Below are positions 8,790 through 16,939 of a stretch of DNA of 64,000 bases, one piece after another (positions within the stretch are counted from its first letter, which is position 1; each line of letters opens with the position of its first letter). The translations under genes and the position numbers were made by a program. Below the pieces are notes generated by a model. The model saw only the letters and a list, made by a program, of their open reading frames with translations. It had not been told where the DNA came from and did not search any database. Origin of the DNA: Roseiarcus sp963726105 (lineage in GTDB: Bacteria > Pseudomonadota > Alphaproteobacteria > Rhizobiales > Beijerinckiaceae); the NCBI GenBank assembly GCA_963726105.1, contig CAVSBJ010000023.1, positions 1 through 64,000 of the forward strand, read 5' to 3'.

Positions 8790-9688
8790 GCCCGCGCAGA
8801 TTGACAATTCGGCGCTCACCGACGATGCACTCGAAGCGGTGCAGAATTCCGCCGCAGTACTGGAAGGATTTGCCCCAGCCCTTTTGGCGCCTGGCAAGCT
8901 GGATGGATGGACTGGAAAAGCGGCGTGAAGATCGCCGATCCTATTCCCTACTTCGATGGGTATGTTCCGACCATCGACCATCCCGAAGAAGGTTGGACGG
9001 AGCAGCAAGCGATCCCGCGGTGTCCGGAGGCCAAGGTCCAGGAAGCAGTTGTTGCCGCCGTCGAGTTGGGCCTTGTATGGTTGACCAGCGGAACGGCATC
9101 AATCTGGGGCGACACGCCGCCCGCAGGCATCGTGTTGAAGACGTAGTGTCGCGGGTCCCTCACAGCCCATTGACGTCTCATCGATGATGCCGGAGGCTCT
9201 CCCGGATGTCTGGAGTGACAACAAGGCAACGGCGCGTTCCATAGAGCAAGCTCTGGCCTCTCAGCGCAACGTTGCGGCCCTGCCGGGCAGTTGGTGGAGA
9301 CAGCGATTACCGCGGCGATGAATAGCGGTTTCTTGCGGCAGACCCGGGTAGCGTGTCTTGGCCATGTCAACCACACGAAGCCGCCGCAATCGAGTTCGGC
9401 GTTCCTGAAGCGACAGGGGCCGAGGCGGCACGATTGGAACTAAGCCTCCGGGATTGTCAGAGGGGACGCCGGCACGCCATGGACCAAGACGCGGTTTCGC
9501 GAGGCACTCCTGGACAGCAGTGAGATGACAGAACTCGTGGAGAGTATGGGGGATGTGCCGCCGCGGCCGGAAATCTCAGCCGTTTATTCAAAGTGAGCGT
9601 TGAGTTTGCCGATGGTGAGACTGCAACGCCCGAGGTGGCCGCAAAGTTGAGCATGGCCCTCGCGAAAGCGGCCCAGCCATTCGAATGA
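8790..9688 (+). pseudogene. shredded reading frame, possibly the C-terminal part of a DUF499-type ATPase
   Basis: Three blocks in shifting + frames read like natural protein. They are 8794-8925 (SALTDDALEAVQ, GFAPALLAPGKLDGW), 8907-9143 (PIPYFDGYVPTIDHPEEGW, LGLVWLTSGTASIWGD) and about 9488-9688 (RFREALLDSSEMTELVESMG, then FKVSVEFADGETATPEV to a TGA at 9686). The WLTSG..S...PAG motif and the terminal V.VEF.DG block recall the end of large DUF499 ATPases, which often sit in anti-phage gene sets; that identification is from memory and weak. Stops and frame changes show it is not functional. Confidence 0.35.
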
Positions 9689-9806
9689 CCGAAACCATTC
9701 AACCTCTACCCGGGCAGTCTGTCACTCGATCAGCGCGCGCCGAGCGGAGTCGCTGATCCCCCGCGCGGCGTGCGCCACAATATCCGGCGTTTTCCATTCT
9801 AATCTA

Positions 9807-10855
9807 AAGCCTTCTGCATTTGGCTTTACGCGTATGCTGCGTTCTTGAGATATGCGGCGCATTCGGCGGGCGAGTAGTGGGTGAGGATTTTACCGCTTGC
9901 GTCGGAGATCGCCTCGTAGCTTCGCGCTTCGGCCTTTCGCAGCAGAGTCTTGAACTTGGCGAAGACCTGCTCGATGGGGTTGAGGTCGGGGGAGTATTTG
10001 GGCAGGAAGACGAGGCGGGCTCCGACGTCCTGGATCGCTTTGCGCACCGCTTTTCCCTTGTGGGAGCCGAGATTGTCGAGGATCACAGCGTCGCCCGGCT
10101 TGAGGGTCGGGACGAGGAACTGCTCGACATAGGCGCGGAAGCGTTCGCCGTTGATCGGGCCGTCGAACAGGCAGGGCGCATCGATGCGGTCATTGCGAAG
10201 AGCGGCAAGGAACGTCGCGGTCTTCCACTTGCCCTGCGGGACCTTGTCGACGAGGCGCTCTCCCTTCGGCGCCCAGCCGCGAAGCCGGGTCATGTTGGTC
10301 TTGGTCCACGTCTCGTCGATGAACACCAATCGCCTGGGATCGATGCGGCCCTGGTAAGCGCGCCAGCGCGCGCGATGGCGGCTTATGTCCGCACGATCCG
10401 CTCGCGCGCGACGAGGGTCTTTTTTTTAAACGTCACGCCAATCTTGCGAAAGAAGCGGCTCATCATCGAGGTGTCGGCTTTGACCCCTCGCTCGGCCGAA
10501 AGGCGATCGCACAGAGCCTGAAGCGTAATGTCGGTCTTCTCGGTCCGCGCGGCTTGCAGAAAATCACGATGTGGCATCAGCTTGGACGCCCGGTGGCCGC
10601 CGTGCCCGACAGGCTCTCGCGAGCCATCCCGTTCAACGCGCTCAAGCCATTTGCTAGCCACAGATTCGCTGATCGCGTAGCGCCGCGGCCCGCCGGCTCA
10701 TCTCACCCCTCTCCACCGCGTCAATCACCCGATCACGCAAGTCTTGCGAATAAGGCTTCGGCATCCCTGCTGGCCTCCGCCCAGCCAACAGGTTGAATCA
10801 GAACGCAACTGATTCGGGAATCCCAACCTCAACTCTAGCCAAAAGCAGCCCGCTC
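9807..10855 (-). mobile_element. IS630-family insertion sequence with terminal inverted repeats and TA flanks
   Basis: The ends are 19-bp imperfect inverted repeats: 9807-9825, and 10837-10855 read on the minus strand. They match at 14 of 19 positions, including the inner CTGC(A/T)TTTGGCT. Immediately outside are TA at 9805-9806 and TA at 10856-10857, the target duplication expected of IS630. The element is 1049 bp, normal for the family, and carries one transposase gene on the minus strand. Confidence 0.8.
9826..10764 (-). pseudogene. IS630-family transposase, two frameshifts
   Basis: From the ATG at 10764 the protein begins MPKPYSQDLRDRVIDAVERG and proceeds into a helix-turn-helix. A one-base loss near 10680 shifts the frame (expected ARRYAISESVASKW). 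A second shift near 10400 separates VTFKKKTLVARE from ADRADISRHRARW. The rest (9826-10329) contains the DDE region: FIDETWTKTN, VILDNLGSHKG, LPKYSPDLNPIEQVFAK. IS630 elements can use programmed frameshifting at A-runs, and there is an A-run at TTTAAAAAAAAG. However, the first lesion has no such context, so the copy is probably inactive. Confidence 0.75.
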
Positions 10856-10961
10856 TAGACCCCTGGCCAAGGCGTGGCGCCGGCTCGTTCGTGCGCCGTC
10901 AGGGTCGTGTGATGGTCCGCTTCTGCGCTCCGTCCATGCGCCGGTGGGTGGGACCCCATCC

Positions 10962-13900
10962 TTATTGCGCCGCCTGGATATTCGGGAAGGCGATCTCGAT
11001 CAGCGTGCCTTGCTCGCGGCGGCTCTTGATCGAGAATTCGGCCTTGTTGGCTTCGACCAACGCCTTGGTCAGCGGCAAGCCGAGACCGGCTCCGCCTTTC
11101 GCTCCGCCCTTGCTGACCTGGCTGAACGGCGTGAGAGCGAGGCCCACTTCATTCTCGTTCATGCCGACGCCGGTATCGCGCACGCGGATCACCGCCTGGC
11201 CGGCGGCGTCGACGGCGGTCGAGACGATCACCTGTCCGCCCGGCTCGTTGAACTTCACCGCGTTCGACATCAGGTTCAGCATGATCTGCTTGAGCGAGCG
11301 TTCGTCGACCATCACGCGGGGCAGGCGGTCGTGGAGCGAGACGCGCATGATGACCCGCTCGCGCGCGGCCTGCGGCTGCATCAGCGACACGCACTCTCGG
11401 ATGACGCTGTTGGCGTCGACGGAGACGAAAGCAAGCTCGAGCTTGCCCGCTTCGATCTTGCTGAGATCGAGCAGGTCGTCGGCAAGGCTCATCACGTGGC
11501 TGCCGGAGGCGTGGATGTCCTTGATGTAGTCCTTGTAACGCTCGTTGCCGACCGGGCCGAAACGCTCCTCCAGCATCACTTCGGAAAAGCCCAGAATGGC
11601 GTGCAAGGGCGTGCGGATCTCATGGCTGACCTGAGCCAGAAAATCGGTCTTGGCCGCGCTCGCGGCCTCGGCGGCCTCGCGCGCGGCGATCAGGCGCCGT
11701 TCGTTGTCGCGCTCGCGACTGAGGTCGCGCACGAGCGCGCAAAACTGGGGCGCCTCGCTGGGGCCGATCCGCGCCAGGGTCAGCGCCAACGGAACCGAAG
11801 CGCCGCTGCGGTCGCGTCCGACGACCTGCAGCGGACGAGAGATTGCCTCGACTTCGCCGCCCTGGCTTAAGGCTTCGAGCCTCGCGGTGGCCTCGGGATG
11901 GCTCTGCGGCGCGAGCAGCATCAACAGGCTCTCGCCGGCGATCTCGTTCTGATGGTAGCCGAACAGCCGCTCGGCGGGTTCGTTCAGCGACAGGATGCGG
12001 CCCGCCAGGTCGAGCGTGACGGCGCCGTCGCTGGCGCGGTCGAGCATGGCCTGAAGGTCGCTGCTTGCGAGACCGCTGGGGGCCGCCGCCTCGCTCTCGG
12101 CGACGCGCATTTTCGCCCTTAGCTCTGCTTCCAGCGAGCGGCGCAGCGCGATCAGCGTCGCCGGCGCGCCGTCCCAGTTGATCGCTTGCGCATGGCCGTC
12201 GACGAACAAGATCTGCCCGTCCGCCCTTACGATCGCGACCGCGCTTACGTCTTCGACCGTCATCGCTTGCGGATCGCGGCCGCGGAACATCCTGGAGAGG
12301 GCGTTCGCTGCCTGGAACTCTGCGAAATCGCGATATCCAATGAGCTCAAGCAGCGTCCGATTGGCGTAAAGCGCCTGCCCGTCGCGGGCGACCAGGGCCC
12401 CAACCGGAAGACGATCCAGAACCGCGCCAGCGTTGCGCCGAACCTCGTCGTCGTCGGCGCCGCGCGCCGCCACGCCATCGCCTTGCCGGTCCGTCAACTG
12501 CTCAGCACGGATATCGATGCCGAGTTCCCGCCGGTTGTCCGTGCCCGCCCGCTCGTCCGAGCGGTCTTCGCGCGAAGCCGGCGCGCGGCCGATCAGAGCG
12601 CGCGCGATTTCTCGGAACGCGTCGCGCTCGCTGCGGCTGAGCTCCACGCTCTCGGCGGGAAAGCTTGGCGCCGTTTCGCGGGCCAGCGAATCAAGCGCAC
12701 CCGGACGGATCGGAACGATGTTGGACGAGGCGGCGGTCGCCGGGTGACGCAGGACGTAAATCGCGGCGGTGCGCTCTGGCGGCGACGGCTGAGGATCGCT
12801 TGCCGCGGAACGCCCGGTTCGATCCGGCTGCTCAGTCTCCACTGCGGGCGCGTCGGAGTCGGTCGCCTCGGCGATGGACCGAGCGGACTCTGGCCCATCC
12901 GTCTCAAGCGAAGCCTCAAGGGACGGTGCGTCGGGAGCATTGCTTGCGGAAAGCTCGAGATTCGGTTCGACCGGCTCGGCGGCGCTTTCGGGCGCCTTGA
13001 CCTCGGCTTCAGGCTCGCGCGCGGGCGAGGAGGCCTCGGGTTCGGACGCCTCGGTGAGCGCGGGCTCCCTTTCGTCGGCCTCGAGGAAAGACTGCGACGC
13101 GCCAGCGCTCTCTGCTGGCGCAAACTCGAGATGGGGTTTCATTGAACCTGCGGCGTTTTCGCTTGGCCGGGCCTCGGCCTCAAGCTCGCTCGTTGGCCAC
13201 GACGGCGCGGGTTCGGACGCCTCGGGCGCATCGACAGCCTCGATCTCCTCGCCCAACACGCCAAAGCCGCGATAGCCCAAAAATTCACGCTGACGGCCAA
13301 ACATCGGCGCGGCGGACAGCGCGATCAGCCGGCGCCGATCAAGCCCGGCGACGGGCCATTCGACGGCGACCCGAGAAAAGGTTTGCCGCTCGCCAAGCAC
13401 GCGAGTCAGTTCGTCGCCGCGGTCCAGTCCGACGCGGCGGAAGAAAGTCTCGACCGACTCGCCGGAATGAGGCGCGTTGGCCCCAACCGCCGCGACGAGC
13501 ACAGGATGCGACCCGCCAAAACGATCCTCCTCATCGAGGGTCCAGAGGAAGCGTGCGTTCGGCGACGGCGTCATGACCCCATCCGGCGGGGGCCTCTCAC
13601 GAATATCCGGCGCCGACCTATCTTCCGACTGCGAAGTCCCGCGCGCCTCGGCAAGTACGGGGGGTTCGTCACTTGCGGCGCCCAGAGCTGGAACCGATAC
13701 CAAAAGCCAGTTCGCGTCTCCGGGTCCAGCAATACGGACGCAGCGCAAATTGACGCCGATCGGACGCCGGTCGACGACGAGGCGCATCTGCTCGAGACGC
13801 GGCAGCTCGCCAATGGGAAGCGTCGCCGCCAGATGGCGCAGGCGCCGCGCTGACGGTCCCTCAGCGCGCGCTAGCCGAGCTTCGAGAGCCTCGCAGTCCT

Positions 13901-14087
13901 TGGCGCCGAAAAGAGCGAGCATCGCCGGGCTAGCACTTACGAGATGGCCCGGCGGCGACAGGAGCGCGAGCCGCGCCTTGTCTCTCAGCCATTCTTTTGG
14001 CGCGTGTTGTCGGGCGAAGGCCGCGGCGGCTTGTTCGCGCGACTGCGCCCGGAGGTCGGCGGCGGACGATGGCGGCGAATGGGTCAA
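10962..14087 (-). CDS. pdhS: PAS-domain sensor histidine kinase, PdhS-like
   Basis: A 1041-residue cytoplasmic kinase with no membrane segments. The N-terminal third has degenerate PAS-like repeats, the middle (about 330-460) is an acidic Glu/Ala/Pro-rich linker, and two PAS domains follow at about 580-790. The dimerisation/phosphoacceptor helix has VSHEIRTPLHAILGFSEVM (His about 821), and the HATPase domain has NLMSNAVKFNEPGG, DTGVGM and GAGLGLPLTK. The phosphoacceptor region is strikingly like Brucella PdhS, a kinase of the DivJ/PleC group that acts on DivK in cell-cycle polarity. Assignment as PdhS is by resemblance. It stands alone, next to the IS630 element. Confidence 0.8.
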   Translation of the reverse strand: MTHSPPSSAADLRAQSREQAAAAFARQHAPKEWLRDKARLALLSPPGHLVSASPAMLALFGAKDCEALEARLARAEGPSARRLRHLAATLPIGELPRLEQMRLVVDRRPIGVNLRCVRIAGPGDANWLLVSVPALGAASDEPPVLAEARGTSQSEDRSAPDIRERPPPDGVMTPSPNARFLWTLDEEDRFGGSHPVLVAAVGANAPHSGESVETFFRRVGLDRGDELTRVLGERQTFSRVAVEWPVAGLDRRRLIALSAAPMFGRQREFLGYRGFGVLGEEIEAVDAPEASEPAPSWPTSELEAEARPSENAAGSMKPHLEFAPAESAGASQSFLEADEREPALTEASEPEASSPAREPEAEVKAPESAAEPVEPNLELSASNAPDAPSLEASLETDGPESARSIAEATDSDAPAVETEQPDRTGRSAASDPQPSPPERTAAIYVLRHPATAASSNIVPIRPGALDSLARETAPSFPAESVELSRSERDAFREIARALIGRAPASREDRSDERAGTDNRRELGIDIRAEQLTDRQGDGVAARGADDDEVRRNAGAVLDRLPVGALVARDGQALYANRTLLELIGYRDFAEFQAANALSRMFRGRDPQAMTVEDVSAVAIVRADGQILFVDGHAQAINWDGAPATLIALRRSLEAELRAKMRVAESEAAAPSGLASSDLQAMLDRASDGAVTLDLAGRILSLNEPAERLFGYHQNEIAGESLLMLLAPQSHPEATARLEALSQGGEVEAISRPLQVVGRDRSGASVPLALTLARIGPSEAPQFCALVRDLSRERDNERRLIAAREAAEAASAAKTDFLAQVSHEIRTPLHAILGFSEVMLEERFGPVGNERYKDYIKDIHASGSHVMSLADDLLDLSKIEAGKLELAFVSVDANSVIRECVSLMQPQAARERVIMRVSLHDRLPRVMVDERSLKQIMLNLMSNAVKFNEPGGQVIVSTAVDAAGQAVIRVRDTGVGMNENEVGLALTPFSQVSKGGAKGGAGLGLPLTKALVEANKAEFSIKSRREQGTLIEIAFPNIQAAQ

Positions 14088-14244
14088 AGTCGGCGCTCGT
14101 GAAAGGACTCAGATCGGCGCAGTCGCATCGCCGACAATTCGGGCTTTATCGTTAGCGAAAGCTTAACGCGCTCGTTGAATTTTCGCCACGGCGTGTGGCC
14201 CTCATTGCTTTCAGGGTTAAAATTTCTGGCGCCGCAAAAAAATG

Positions 14245-14273
14245 TTGCACTGCAGCAAAAACTCGCCTATAGG
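14245..14273 (+). promoter_or_regulatory. predicted sigma70 promoter of the first phasin gene
   Basis: TTGCAC (14245-14250), a 17-base spacer, then TATAGG (14268-14273), about 50 bases before the phasin ATG. The G(A/C)-rich leader contains a GAGAGGAAA ribosome-binding site. Confidence 0.5.
14246..14257 (+). promoter_or_regulatory. PhaR-type operator candidate
   Basis: TGCACTGCAGCA fits the TGC-rich motif TGCRNYGCASMA that I recall being reported for PhaR, the polyhydroxyalkanoate-responsive repressor of phasin genes in rhizobia. It overlaps the -35 hexamer of the predicted phasin promoter, as expected for repression. phaR itself is not in the window. Confidence 0.5.
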
Positions 14274-14323
14274 GCTCTCAAATATCGGGTGCCGATTCGT
14301 GGCGGCCGGCGAGAGGAAATGAC

Positions 14324-14689
14324 ATGGCCAATTCACCCTTTGAGGTTCCAAACGAAATGCGCGATTTCGCCGAGCGCAGCGTCGAGCAGGCGCGCAAGGC
14401 GTTCGAGGGCTTTCTCACGGTCGCTCAGCGCGCAAGCGGCGTCGCTGGTGAAGCGGCGGCAACCTCGCAGGGCGGTGCGAAATCCGTCGGCGCTCACGTG
14501 CTGTCCTACACCGAGCGCAACGTAAACGCGGCATTCGACCTGGCTCAAAAGCTGGTCAAGGCGAAAGACCCGCAGGAAGCTCTGTCCCTTCAGAGCGAGT
14601 ATCTAAAGACCCAGCTTGCTGTTTTGCAGGAGCAGGCCAAGGAACTCGGCTCCGTCCTGCAAAAGAGCCTGACGCCTGGTTCAAGCTGA
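14324..14689 (+). CDS. phasin (polyhydroxyalkanoate granule protein)
   Basis: A 121-residue protein, almost wholly helical and Ala/Gln/Lys-rich, with the phasin pattern FEVPNEMRDFAERSVEQARK at the start and LQSEYLKTQLAVLQEQAKEL near the end. Phasins coat PHB granules and affect their number and size. GAGAGGAAATGAC precedes the ATG. A second phasin gene follows 69 bases downstream, and a PhaR-like operator lies upstream, so granule-linked regulation is likely. Confidence 0.88.
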   Translation: MANSPFEVPNEMRDFAERSVEQARKAFEGFLTVAQRASGVAGEAAATSQGGAKSVGAHVLSYTERNVNAAFDLAQKLVKAKDPQEALSLQSEYLKTQLAVLQEQAKELGSVLQKSLTPGSS

Positions 14690-14758
14690 ACATCGGCGCC
14701 CTTTCCGCCCGTTCCATCATCAACGCACAATCGTCAGCACCAACATCGAGGTTAGTTC

Positions 14759-15265
14759 ATGGCCAACGCACCCAAGAGAAGCGCTGTCCCCGCCGTAGCG
14801 CCGGTTGAGGCAGCCGTAGCGACGGTCAACGCCGTCATGAAGAGCGAACCCCAACTCGCCGTCGCGCCGGCCGCGGAGATTCAACAGAGCTTCCGCAGCG
14901 CTCTGGAAAAGGGCGTGGTCGAATCGCGCGCGGCGTTCGCCAAAGCCAAGACAGCAGCGGATGAAACCGCAAACGCCTTCGAGGTTAGTCTGGCGGCCGC
15001 CAAGAATGGCGCCCTCGCCATCAACACCAAGGCTTTCGAAGCGCTGCGCGTCAATGCGGACGCCAACTTCGATTTCTTGAAGGCCGCCTTCTCCGTGAAG
15101 TCGCTCCCCGACCTCATCACGCTGCAGACCGAGTTCGCTCGCAAGCAGATCGAAACGATAACCGGTCAGAGCAAGGACTTCGGCGCGCTTGCTCAAAAGG
15201 CGATGGCGGACGCCGTCGAGCCGATCAAGGAACAAGTGGCGCGGTCGTTCAAACTCGCGGTCTGA
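14759..15265 (+). CDS. phasin family protein
   Basis: A 168-residue second phasin. An Ala/Pro/Val-rich N-terminal tail of about 40 residues precedes the helical phasin domain, which includes FEALRVNADANFDFLKAAF and LQTEFARKQIETITGQSKD. GAGG lies a few bases before the ATG. It is close to the first phasin gene, with the same orientation, and is followed by a strong terminator at 15316. The two phasins differ in length and N-terminus, so they are not a recent duplication. Confidence 0.88.
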   Translation: MANAPKRSAVPAVAPVEAAVATVNAVMKSEPQLAVAPAAEIQQSFRSALEKGVVESRAAFAKAKTAADETANAFEVSLAAAKNGALAINTKAFEALRVNADANFDFLKAAFSVKSLPDLITLQTEFARKQIETITGQSKDFGALAQKAMADAVEPIKEQVARSFKLAV

Positions 15266-15315
15266 TCTCGGTTCCGCCTTTTGACGGCGCGTGTCCTCTC
15301 GCGCGCCGCGAATGG

Positions 15316-15347
15316 ACGCCGTCCGCAGTCGCGGGCGGCGTTCTTTT
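15316..15347 (+). terminator. intrinsic terminator after the phasin genes
   Basis: An 11-bp stem (ACGCCGTCCGC with GCGGGCGGCGT, one G-T wobble), loop AGTC, then TCTTTT. It lies 50 bases after the second phasin stop. Confidence 0.75.
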
Positions 15348-15436
15348 GCTTGCCGTTGCGCCTGCGATCGGTCGCCTCAACGCAAACCTTGCGCGGGCCG
15401 GGCTTTGTCACTAGTTATCCCGCCGAGCCGGGTCGG

Positions 15437-15513
15437 GCCGCCATAGCTCAGCTGGTTAGAGCGCTAGATTGTGGATCTAGAGGTCCCCCGTTCGAGCCGG
15501 GGTGGCGGTACCA
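15437..15513 (+). tRNA. tRNA-His (anticodon GTG)
   Basis: A full cloverleaf with acceptor GCCGCCA/TGGCGGT, D-arm GCTC/GAGC, anticodon stem CTAGA/TCTAG with loop TTGTGGA (anticodon GTG), five-base variable loop, T-arm CCCCG TTCGAGC CGGGG and encoded CCA; 77 nt. Position 73 is A and the first acceptor pair is G1-U72, rather than the near-universal G-1:C73 of tRNA-His. Most alphaproteobacteria share this departure, which supports the taxonomic placement. Confidence 0.93.
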
Positions 15514-15924
15514 TTGCAAGATCAATTGCTTATAGACTACGAGCAGATGCAATATTCGATCTCCAATTCCGTCGGGGCGCATTGGGCTAAGACGCCCTCC
15601 AACGTCCTCCATCCGGGCATGATCCGGCTCATTCTTTCGGAGGCTTGCATCATCCCCGCCGGCGCGATGGCGCGGCGAAGCTGGCCCGGCCGATAAAAGC
15701 GCATCAAGAACTCAGCGCCGGAAACGTCGAGGCGGTTCGGCACATCGCCGCCGCATTCCTTTATGGACCCAAAATGGGCCATAAAACGTCCCGTCGCCAT
15801 CCCGCGCACAATTCGCCGCTCACATCTCGCGAGGCGGACTCTAAATCCTAGCGTGAATTCGCTCGGCGAGCCGTCGCACGCGGAAGTTGCTTGTCAAAGG
15901 CGACCCACGGCCACTCTTCTCCAG
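15514..15924. other. intergenic region between tRNA-His and the sugar ABC permease gene
   Basis: About 410 bases with no recognised gene. A 90-codon minus-strand frame (15537-15809) has no ribosome-binding site or family resemblance. The sequence just 3' of the tRNA does not repeat the tRNA end, so there is no sign of an integrated element using this tRNA as an attachment site. Confidence 0.4.
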
Positions 15925-16902
15925 TTATTTGATGATGGGAAGTTTGCTGCGATCGATTGTCACGAAGACAGCAAAGATAAGCGCTGCGCCAAAAACAATC
16001 TGTTGCGCAAAAATGTTGACGCCTATGTAGGTCATGCCGATGCGGACGATCGACACGATCAAGGCGCCGACCACGGTGCGGCCAATGCTTCCGACGCCGC
16101 CCGTGATTGCCGTGCCCCCGACAACGACAGCGGCGATCGCTGGTAGCAGAAGCTGATTGGCAAGGTCTGGGGAGCCGCTCGACAGGCGCGCCGCCAGCAC
16201 GACGCCGGCAAGCGCGGCGAATGCGCCCGACAGCCCGAAGGCAATGATCTTGTGCGGGTCTACCGAGATCCCCGCGGCGCGCGCGGCCGGCTCGCCAGCT
16301 CCGATCGCCGCGCTATAGCGTCCAAACCGAGTGCAGCGCTGCGCCAGCATACCGCCGATCGCCACGATGATGGCGATCAAAATCACGTTCGGAACGCCGA
16401 AGAGCCACGCGCCGGAAATCCAGGCCGCCTGTTCACGCCCCTCGTCGGTAAGCGAGACGGTGCGCCCACCCTCCATCAAAAGTGACAACCCGGTCATAAT
16501 GCCTGCGGTCGCGAGCGTCGCGACAAACGATGGAATGCGCAGTTTCACATGCACAAATCCACTCGCGAGGCCCATCGCGAGGCCCAAGATGATCGTGATT
16601 GCGAATGCCGCGTAGCCGACCCGAGGCAGAAGCTCCGCCACGACCATGCTGGCGAATGACGCCGCGGCCTGCACGGAAAGGTCGATGCCGCCAAGCATGA
16701 TGACAAAGGTCAGACCAGCCGCGAGAAGAAAAAGCACGGAGGCGTCGGCGATCACCACCGACGCGGTCTCGAGGCTTGCGAATCCGGGCTCGGCGATATT
16801 CACGCCGGTCGTGAGCAGGACGAGCAACAAGAGGGGCGTAAAGGGGCGAATGCGTTCAGCAAGGCCGACTTGGACGCCCTTCGTCGTGGCGAAGCTGGTC
16901 AC
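15925..16902 (-). CDS. sugar ABC transporter permease (RbsC family)
   Basis: A 325-residue inner-membrane protein with about nine hydrophobic segments. It carries the BPD_transp_2 hallmarks LTFVIMLGGIDLSV (about 63-76) and AAIGAGEPAARAAGI, and the conserved C-terminal run GGTAITGGVGSIGRTVVGAL. It would form the membrane channel with the other permease and the tandem ATPase upstream. It is the last gene of the cluster (binding protein, permease, ATPase, permease). The substrate is a monosaccharide or polyol by family, not specified further. This gene looks intact, unlike two of its partners. Confidence 0.88.
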   Translation of the reverse strand: MTSFATTKGVQVGLAERIRPFTPLLLLVLLTTGVNIAEPGFASLETASVVIADASVLFLLAAGLTFVIMLGGIDLSVQAAASFASMVVAELLPRVGYAAFAITIILGLAMGLASGFVHVKLRIPSFVATLATAGIMTGLSLLMEGGRTVSLTDEGREQAAWISGAWLFGVPNVILIAIIVAIGGMLAQRCTRFGRYSAAIGAGEPAARAAGISVDPHKIIAFGLSGAFAALAGVVLAARLSSGSPDLANQLLLPAIAAVVVGGTAITGGVGSIGRTVVGALIVSIVRIGMTYIGVNIFAQQIVFGAALIFAVFVTIDRSKLPIIK

Positions 16903-16939
16903 GGGTGTCTCCCCGCAATCCTGAGTCTGTCTATGGCGC

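Noticed and set aside
10383..10661. IS630 orfA/orfB with programmed frameshifting as the sole explanation
   Set aside because: An A-run exists, but a second frame break near the N-terminus lacks slippery sequence, so decay is the simpler reading.
12186..13145. Long + strand frame opposite the PdhS-like kinase
   Set aside because: A shadow of the GC-rich kinase gene: Arg-rich, no domain, no start signal; the minus frame contains the clear HK motifs.
15437..15513. tRNA-His as an integration site for a genomic island
   Set aside because: No repeat of the tRNA 3' end and no integrase gene follow it in the window.
15537..15809. 90-codon minus-strand frame after tRNA-His
   Set aside because: Neither start signal nor recognisable motif; overlapping + frames are equally open.
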